Shown here one piece after another: positions 56,676 to 64,000 of a stretch of DNA of 64,000 nt; position 1 is the first letter of the stretch, and each line of letters begins with the position of its first letter. A program made the position numbers and the translations under genes. The notes beneath the pieces were generated by a model that saw nothing but the letters and a program-made list of their open reading frames with translations, was not told the origin of the DNA and did no database searches. Location: assembly GCA_016617855.1 (NCBI GenBank), contig JAECUM010011146.1, forward strand, positions 1 to 64,000, read 5' to 3'. Source of the DNA: Megalonaias nervosa (Eukaryota; Mollusca; Bivalvia; Unionida; Unionidae).

Positions 56676-56721
<46 letters not shown>
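56676..56721. repeat. (GA)n microsatellite
   Basis: About 22 units. Confidence 0.98.
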
Positions 56722-56723
<2 letters not shown>

Positions 56724-57039
56724 AAGAAAAGTTACGAGTGAAAAATATTTATATTATGGTTTAAAAAGAAAATTACACACTGAAATGAAATACAAAAAAG
56801 TGGGGGATGAAGACAGAATGTACGAAAATTGCAACTATATCTCTATGCGCGATAGGTTAAATAAGAGTAAAACGAAATAAAAGATCAAAAGGTAAACGCA
56901 GTTAAAAGTTCATGCGATGAAAGCGGAAAAAACCAGTATTGAGCTGAAGTGCCATTAAACTACATACGGATATACAAGCAAAATTTAAGCGAAAAGTTAG
57001 TAAAATATTAAATATGAGTAAGCGACCTACTTTTGTGAC

Positions 57040-57041
<2 letters not shown>

Positions 57042-57081
<40 letters not shown>

Positions 57082-57388
57082 TTTAGATTTTTAACGTAGC
57101 TTTAACAATTTTTCAGTCATATCGCTACGATGTCTGCAGTGTGGCAGTTTATAGTGATGTCTAGCACAGGGGTATTATGCCGCAGACATGTAGCATGATG
57201 TTCCACCCAGTCACATTATCCTGACACCAGGCCGACCAGTCCTAACACTAACCTCTTAATGCTGAGCGCCAAGCGAGGCAGCTGTTAGTACCATTTTTGT
57301 ATGTCTTTGGTATGAATCGGCCGGGGATCAAACCCACTACCTCCCTCATCCGGGGCGGACACTCTAACCACTAGTCCACCGGAGCGGT
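57042..57388 (-). mobile_element. tRNA-derived SINE with CA tail
   Basis: On the minus strand the element starts near 57388 with CTCCGGTGGACTAGTGGTTA (A box) and has GGGTTTGATCCCCGG (B box, 57321-57335), the pol III promoter of a tRNA. After the tRNA-like head comes a body with GGTCGGCCTGGTGTCAGGAT and TGTCTGCGGCATAATAC. The 3' end, GAAAAATTGTTAAAGC, runs into (CA)n at 57080-57042. The body resembles SINEs of bivalves and other molluscs as I recall. It is not a functional tRNA: the head is followed by an unrelated body and lacks a proper acceptor stem. Confidence 0.75.
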
Positions 57389-57711
57389 CGATGAGGGTGT
57401 AATACTAGTCAAATTACATTTCGTGATTTCATTCGTAACAGTATATATACAGAGTGCAAAAAAATATGCTGTCGTGAGCTTAAGGCAAAAGCGACCAAGA
57501 GTGTTTAAAGAATGCACACGTATGCACAAAGTTACCACCCTCCACGGGCGGTTATGTGCTATGAAATCAAACTCTAAGTTGTTGCCTTGTATCCATGGAG
57601 AAAGAATGTTGAGCTGCATTGAGACCGTACCTTTTCTGTATAAGGTTATTTATGTGCGGCCGCCGACGCCGACACCGAGGGTTTTACAAGAGGTGAGCAA
57701 TACAATCTGAT

Positions 57712-58014
57712 TAAAGTCAGATCTCTGCTGTTCTACGTGAAGATCTGACGACGACCGCTTAAGGGTCATGTTCTGGTGACCTTTGAATTAAGCCAATATA
57801 AACGCAGCTTTCAAAAATCTGAAAGTGAATTCAATCGTTCGGTACACATTCATGCTCTTCATCCACAGAGCTCTGTCTCCAAAAGCGAAGATACTAGACT
57901 TCATCTGAATGGTTAATAAATTTAGCGATTATGGTAACAACATAGGTTACCAGAACATGACCCCTAATCGGTCGCTGTCAGATCTTCATATATAACAGCG
58001 AAGATCTGATTTTA
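57712..58014. mobile_element. MITE with ~75-bp TIRs and nested hairpin
   Basis: 303 bp. Left arm from 57712 (TAAAGTCAGATCTCTGCTGT) through GGGTCATGTTCTGGTGACCT to about 57787. The right arm (57941-58014) is its reverse complement with a few changes. Within each arm AGATCT-x-GAAGATCTGA forms a further short inverted repeat. No coding capacity. Confidence 0.85.
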
Positions 58015-58019
58015 CTAAG

Positions 58020-58919
58020 ATTGCTGGTCGGCTCTCCTGTGTGTGTCCTTGGGAAAGGCACTTAGCTCCCATTTCCTCCATATGAGATGGCAAAAATAAT
58101 CATGTGTTAAAAGTGCTTCTAGACCATCCCCACCCCCAATGCAATTAAGTAAAAAAAAGAATTATATTTAAAAGAGGCAAACTTGTAGTAATAGTTTAAT
58201 TTTCAAAAATTGTCTACTTACATACACAAATGGCACTTATATAGCATGCATCAAACTGCAAACGTCACAGCCACAGAAAAGCCGTCTCATATTACTCGAT
58301 TAGATCAGGGTAGAGCCCATAATGATTGTAAATATAGATAGAAGCCATAACGTGGACCTTAACCTTCTGGTACATTATGCAGTGTCAAATCTTGTTCAGT
58401 GCTGATAGCAGTTGAGTGTAGGATATACTGGTGTGAATATGATATACTAACCAGGAAAAGGAGTTTGACTGGTCGCCTGCCAGTTCTATCTATCTAGATC
58501 ATCATGCTCCACTTCTCCAGTTGATGAACTTGCATCCAAACTAACCTCTTCCCCTTCTAGAATGTCACCTGGGCGCAGCTCGCCATCTTCCTGAACGGCT
58601 AACATACCAAAAACATTTACTTAAAATTAATGTGTATGAATTTGACAGCGAATGATACTCTTCCCCTCCTTCTAGAATGCTACATGCACCTCACTCTAAA
58701 TCGCCTTGACCCTGTTTCATAATTTAAAAAAAAAAAGAAAAAAAAAAAAAAGAACAAAACCAAAAAGCAATAAAAAACAAAAATAAAAGCAAACGCCTTT
58801 ATACAAAAATGAATGTGCATAAGCTTGACAGCGAAAATTGCCCACCCCACCCCGATTTGCACACAAATGACATTTACGTAACCATACCTATTTCGTACCC
58901 CACTAAGCAACGGGCGTGT

Positions 58920-58920
<1 letters not shown>
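58020..58920. other. No gene recognised
   Basis: Contains CCTTGGGAAAGGCACTTAGC near 58048, typical of a dispersed invertebrate repeat, and an A-rich tract 58724-58752. Nothing coding. Confidence 0.45.

Positions 58921-58922
<2 letters not shown>

Positions 58923-58985
<63 letters not shown>
58923..58985. repeat. (CT)n microsatellite
   Basis: About 31 units. Confidence 0.98.
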
Positions 58986-58989
<4 letters not shown>

Positions 58990-58990
<1 letters not shown>

Positions 58991-60200
58991 AAGAACCAAT
59001 CGAGAAATGTATGCCAAACTATACGAGATGATGGAGAGCATATTCAATTGTTATTTGACCATGATGGCTTAACCTTCATTTGCGACATAACGTCCCTGGC
59101 AAGACACAACTTATAGTGTACTCCACAGAGCATATATCCCATAAATACAGAGGGCTGGGGAGATAAGTTCAACAAGTGAAAAGTCTTAAAGGCCAAAGTT
59201 CAAAACTATGAGATCGCTAGTATTGGGTAGTAGTATATACTACGTATAAATTGCTATTAGTCAAGTACATGAAAGCCACATGACAACATTCAGCCCCATC
59301 CCGTCCCCTTGCTCTAGGCTGTATTGTCAGTGCCGCCAGAGGAATAGTAATATAAACATACCGTCTATTTCGTGGATCTCAGCTTCCATAACGTTCGACG
59401 CTGCATCTCTGGGTTGTCCGCGACGCGCTTTAGTAGACTTGTTGGCCTATAAAGACGTAGCGAATAAAACGTTTTCAACGGCATAGTCAGTGAACGTAGA
59501 GGACAAATGTAAATATTCAAACTTTGCAATATTTGTTTGAGTCACTCGGGATAAATCAGATCATTATCTAGATCTTTGTCTTCAGTAGTGATCAACACAA
59601 TGCTATTACTGCGCTGAGCATACACAAACAGCTGGACAAAAGGGTTGACCATAGTTTCTTAGTTTACTAACATAAAGCGTTAATATGATTTGTAGAAACG
59701 TTTCTTTATTCCTTACCTCAAGCCGTAGCTAGAATTCCATTAATATATGTGTGAGACCCCACCACCACCACCTCAATTGTTAAAAGGTTCTTAGTGTCAA
59801 ATATCAAGCTCAATTTAATTTTACATAAAGGTTTAATTTCCGAGGACAAATATGGTGGAGGATTTGCACAATAATTTGTCATCAAAACCAATATAAAAGC
59901 TCCAAATTATAGGCATGCTAATTATTCATTCATCGTTCTTCTTTCTATCCTAGTCTAAACAAATAAATGAAAATGATCAGAATGGAGAAAAAAATCCATC
60001 CACTAAAATGTTTGATTACTTAAACTTTACTTTGATTTCCACGTAAAAATTTTGTATATACCAGAAACTTTGTTGCACACAAGGATAGTACCAGGAAGAA
60101 GAATAAAGTTATCTGAAAAATGCCAACAACAAAATGAAACCAAGAAGAAAAAAGGATTGACAGTAATCACACGTGTGTTATAAATTATGATTTAGTTACA
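58990..60200. other. No gene recognised
   Basis: AT-rich; a 68-codon ORF at 59280-59486 has no recognised motif. Confidence 0.5.
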
Positions 60201-60214
60201 AATTTTGAGAATTA

Positions 60215-60930
60215 CATAATAATGCTAGAATAAACAAACAGCAAACCGACTAATACTAGAGTAGACAGATAACAAGCCACCTAATGCCATAATAAACAAT
60301 TAACAAGCCAACTAATGTCATAATAAACAATTAACAACCCAACTAATGCCATAATAAACAAATAACAAGCAACTAATGCCATAATAAAGAAATAACAAGC
60401 CAACTAAAGCCATAATAAACAAATAACGAGCCAACTAATGTTATAATAAACAATTAACAAGCCAACTAATGCCATAATAAACAAATAACAAGCAACAAAT
60501 GCCATAATAAACAATTAACAGCCAACTAATGCCATAATAAACAAATAACAAGCCAACTAATGCCATAATAAGCAAATAACAAGCCAACTAATGCCATAAT
60601 AAGCAAATAACAAGCAACTAATGCCATGGTAAGCAATTAACAAGCAACTAACGCCATAATAAACAATTAACAAGCAACTAATACTACAAAAAGCAAATAA
60701 CAAGCCAAATCAAGCCATAATAAACAACTAAAAAACCAACTAATACTACAAAAAGCAAATAACAAGCCATCTAATGCTAGAAAAACAAACAAAAACCCAT
60801 CTAATGCAAGAAAAAAAAAAAAGCCAGCCAACGCACAAATAAACAAGCAAATATCCAACCAATGCTGGAATAAATAAATAACAAAAAAAAAACAAAAAAC
60901 AAACTAATGCTGGAATAAACAACAAGACAC
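60215..60930. repeat. 31-bp minisatellite, about 22 units
   Basis: Unit CAAGCCAACTAATGCCATAA then TAAACAAATAA, with increasing divergence to the right (A-rich insertions at 60810-60900). Confidence 0.95.
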
Positions 60931-60999
60931 GCTAAAGTCAGAGTAAACCAATGACATGATCAGCTAAACACGTAACTACCTGTCAAGCAGTCCTAAGCA

Positions 61000-61600
61000 A
61001 CCAGCTTAGTACACTGCCAATAATATCAGGCCTTCCTTCTACGGCTCTGAAGCATTTACGTACGTCGAAAATTGAAGAAAAAAAAAAAGATCATCAGTGA
61101 AATAACTTCGTAAAATAAAAATATCCACATAGCATTTAACTTGGGAAACGTTCAGAAGAACTGATTAGAAAAAATGCAGTTAATTAAACATGACTAAAAA
61201 CAAGAAACAACAACCAAAAAAAAAAAAAAAAAAAACCACAGTTGCATTACAAGGCGAAACAAGTGATACACGTTTGCGTAGATAAAAAAAAATATATTGC
61301 TGCATAGGCGGTGCTATTGTTATTTTAGGTCTTCTGTTAATGTATGCAAATACAGTGTAGCACATTTGGTTACATTTTCAAGCCTATTATACCTTACAAA
61401 ATATTTCCAAAACAATCTGTTGTATTAGTTTCGGTATGGAAGGAGAGCCGATTGTAATACCGGAAATGCGAAATTTCACAATAATAGAAGTTGTATAAAT
61501 TTATATTATGCAAATGGAAAGATATACTGTACTACAATAAACGGATCACTTGAATATTTATTCTACCGACGCTCTTGATAACATAAATGGTAAATAGTCC
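61000..61600. other. No gene recognised
   Basis: A homopolymers at 61080 and 61217; no ORF support. Confidence 0.5.
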
Positions 61601-62260
61601 ATTTCATTCAAGGAAATTAATTTTAGTGGTGGCTATGAAATGAAAAACATCATGTTCCATTACATGAGGGACAAGAATGACATTATGATTCTTTAAATCC
61701 CTGATCGTTCATCAAACCTTGGAATGTCAATTAACAAAGTCTGAGATGGAAGAACGACAAATGATGCAAGTAATAATGTCGAGTGCTTGAAAATTGACGC
61801 TACAGTTCTCATTACTCCAGGTAGTAATTACACAGTCTACATAATCAAGGTAAAAGTACAAGGTTCAAAAGCCAGAGAGTTATACAGATGTGTAGTGAAT
61901 TGGATACCGTTTATAAGATTTTGAAACCTAGGAATTTATGATCGTTCAGAACAATTGCACCAAAAGATTACATGGATGACTGATTTTCTTCTTTTCTTGA
62001 GTCTCCACCTGTGAGAAATGATTTTCATGATAACATTGTTCCTTGCAATCTAAATAGTCATTACTAAGAAGTGCCATAAACAGGTTGAACATTAGCATTC
62101 AAGATGAAGATGAAAAAGTAATAGATTTTCTCGGTAATGTGTAACATTTGTTTGTCATGTTCAGTAAATGAAAGAGATATTTTAAGAGGTCACGTTAATC
62201 ATAGATCTAAAATCTGCAAAGAACACAAGAAAAAGATATAGCTCAAGATCAATCAATAAA
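61600..62260 (+). other. Coding-like remnant of unknown origin
   Basis: In plus-strand frames the pieces TTNDASNNVECLKIDATVLI, then TPGSNYTVYIIKVKVQGSKA and RELYRCVVNWIPF (61757-61920), and later CNICLSCSVNERDILRGHVN (62140-62200), run with unusually few stops and mixed, protein-like composition. No family is recognised. May be an eroded transposon or viral gene. Confidence 0.25.
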
Positions 62261-63240
62261 CAATTATTTAAACTTCAGTAACAAGCGTATCACAAATTGA
62301 CATTATCTATTACAGCTGCTATATAGTTTATATAAGAGGTGTTGATACGCAAATTCGTAGTACTTTGGAGGAATATAATTTAATAGATACAAAACATGGC
62401 GAAAACAATTAGAGAACAATATATCTTTTATTGAATACCATAATACTGCATGAGAGATCAGACTTCACGAGCTGAAAAAACAGATTAACGAAAACAGGAA
62501 AAATACTTTAGATTCACAGGACTTGTATGAATAAGGATTTAATTTTATGCATTTGTAACTATAACTCTACTTCCTAAACGCCACCAAAACATTCCAAGAC
62601 ACTGGATTTTCTTGACAACTTTGATTGCTTGTTTGGTTGCCGAGTTGAAGTTCTTGATAGACACCCATCAAGGCTGTAGCCATTTTGACTCATATACAGA
62701 ATGAATGGCACTGACCTTTACCTATCTTATTCTCCATTGCCTTTGTATAAAGTCTGCAGACAAAATAAAAATGGGATATGTGTTTGGCTGTTTGTGTTGT
62801 AAGTAATATTAATCTTCGTGTCTTTATTAGCTTTTTAATAGTTCCTTTAAAAATTACAGCTTAAAACATACGATGGTTTTTGATTTCCACAATAGAACCT
62901 TCTCCATGTATTGCACCAATGCTGTTTTCTACCTGATTACGTAAGTTTTGATGTTCATGGAATGTATTAGGAGAGTTATGGTGATACACTTCCTGCGAAA
63001 GGACATTTTATTATAGTGATTTCTTTCTATTGCTGTTTTAATGAAACCTGTCAGTAAATAATCTTAACACAACATTTATAGCACAATAATTATATTTGTT
63101 TCTATCAAAGACAATAATCATATTCGCATTAATGTTTTCTGCCATTCTAACCGATTTTACGAGCTTCTTGACAACAGTGTATACATTTACAGATGGGTTG
63201 AAATCATTCTCAAATTTATAAAGATCATCTATTATAATTG

Positions 63241-63243
<3 letters not shown>
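62261..63243. other. No gene recognised
   Basis: AT-rich, no supportable feature. Confidence 0.5.

Positions 63244-63336
<93 letters not shown>
63244..63336. repeat. (TA)n microsatellite
   Basis: About 46 units. Confidence 0.98.
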
Positions 63337-63337
<1 letters not shown>

Positions 63338-63339
63338 CA

Positions 63340-64000
63340 AGAGTTTTCTATTGTTTGTATCTTAGTCGGTACTTGATAACATGCCTCTATCATTCGTCCA
63401 ATATTAAAATGCCTTTATGTCAGAATGTTTTCTGTCAGAGTTAGGCAATGTTGTTCATCGTATACAAAGCAATATTGCAGAAATGTTTTTTCGATTTGTT
63501 GTAATGGCGGCCGAACTTGATGTTAGATCGACATCATTTGTGCAATCTGAAAAGACTCGAACTGAAAGAGCTTTCGGTCAAATTCACTCTAATTTGCATT
63601 TATCACTGAATATAGTCATTTAGCTACTATTTATATTTTTACAGCTGAATCTGATATTGGTTGTATTTCATCCTTATTTCTGTTGCAATCCAAATAAGTA
63701 TCTATATATTGTTTCATCGGAATACTTTCATCCTACGAAATGTCACATTATTTATCTTTCAATAGATTAGAGTGATTTTATTTTGAAGGGGATCTTTGAA
63801 TTTTGGAGCGACCAGTTAAATGTCTTCCGTTTATTTGATGATGACAATATTTTCAGCTGGACCTAACAGTTAAACGAATTATCATACCCTTTACATTCAA
63901 CCAGCACATACATTTTACCGTCCATTCTCTTTGATTTCAAAATATTTTGAATATTGAACAAGTCATCTTGTTTGACTTACATTGACAACTCTTCTTTGTA
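63340..64000. other. No gene recognised
   Basis: An ORF of 68 codons (63417-63623, [16 protein letters not shown] and on) shows no recognised motif. Right edge of the window. Confidence 0.45.

Noticed and set aside
57300..57390. Functional tRNA gene (minus strand A and B boxes)
   Set aside because: The head continues into a SINE body and CA tail and has no proper acceptor stem; it is a tRNA-derived SINE.
63038..63444. ORFs of alternating Tyr and Ile on both strands (also at 32341-32618 and 39340-39567)
   Set aside because: Translations of (TA)n microsatellites.

Overview
The window is animal nuclear DNA from an invertebrate, most likely a mollusc and plausibly a bivalve. It is AT-rich and intron-rich, with no bacterial-style gene spacing. 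It is full of microsatellites, minisatellites, LTR and non-LTR retrotransposon fragments, MITEs and a tRNA-derived SINE whose 3' end runs into a CA tail. The mollusc call rests on recalled similarity of the SINE and of several low-copy repeats to bivalve repeats; it is inference.

Layout. 1-2199 is the 3' part of a Ty3/gypsy-type element whose integrase lies upstream of reverse transcriptase, followed by its LTR (about 2200-3111) and a second related LTR (3122-3970). About 5425-20495 on the minus strand is the one credible host gene. It is a multi-exon, single-pass membrane receptor with TNF-receptor-like cysteine-rich exons, and all its predicted splice phases agree from the signal peptide to the transmembrane segment. 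Its cytoplasmic exons were not found and probably lie beyond the left edge. Its introns hold a ~140-bp satellite family and a decayed non-LTR retrotransposon (17841-19985). At 23077-24570 lies a tyrosine-recombinase gene inside a 1.29-kb unit with 40-bp terminal inverted repeats, next to a 165-bp derivative with related ends. 25-40 kb is mostly repeats, with LINE fragments at 32.7, 33.0-35.9 and 40.1-40.8 kb and a possible LTR/leader at 29.1-30.85 kb.

About 40980-53280 is a decayed Maverick/Polinton-type giant transposon (related to endogenous adintovirus-like elements). Plus strand: protein-primed DNA polymerase B, a BIR (IAP-type) domain with perfect zinc-ligand spacing, and two HNH-nuclease-like segments. 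Minus strand, in the order they would be read: packaging ATPase, small coiled-coil ORF, penton-like minor capsid protein, small pX-like basic/hydrophobic protein, adenain-like cysteine protease, zinc-ribbon protein, and a PLA2-like domain followed by a retroviral-type integrase. A fibre-like gene is on the plus strand at the right end. No major capsid gene was recognised. The copy is broken by many stops and frameshifts and by insertion of a solo LTR (45538-46244) and a MITE (46294-46782), so it is almost certainly dead.

53.5-64 kb carries long minisatellites (35-bp and 31-bp units), microsatellites, a SINE, another long-TIR MITE (57712-58014) and no recognisable host gene.
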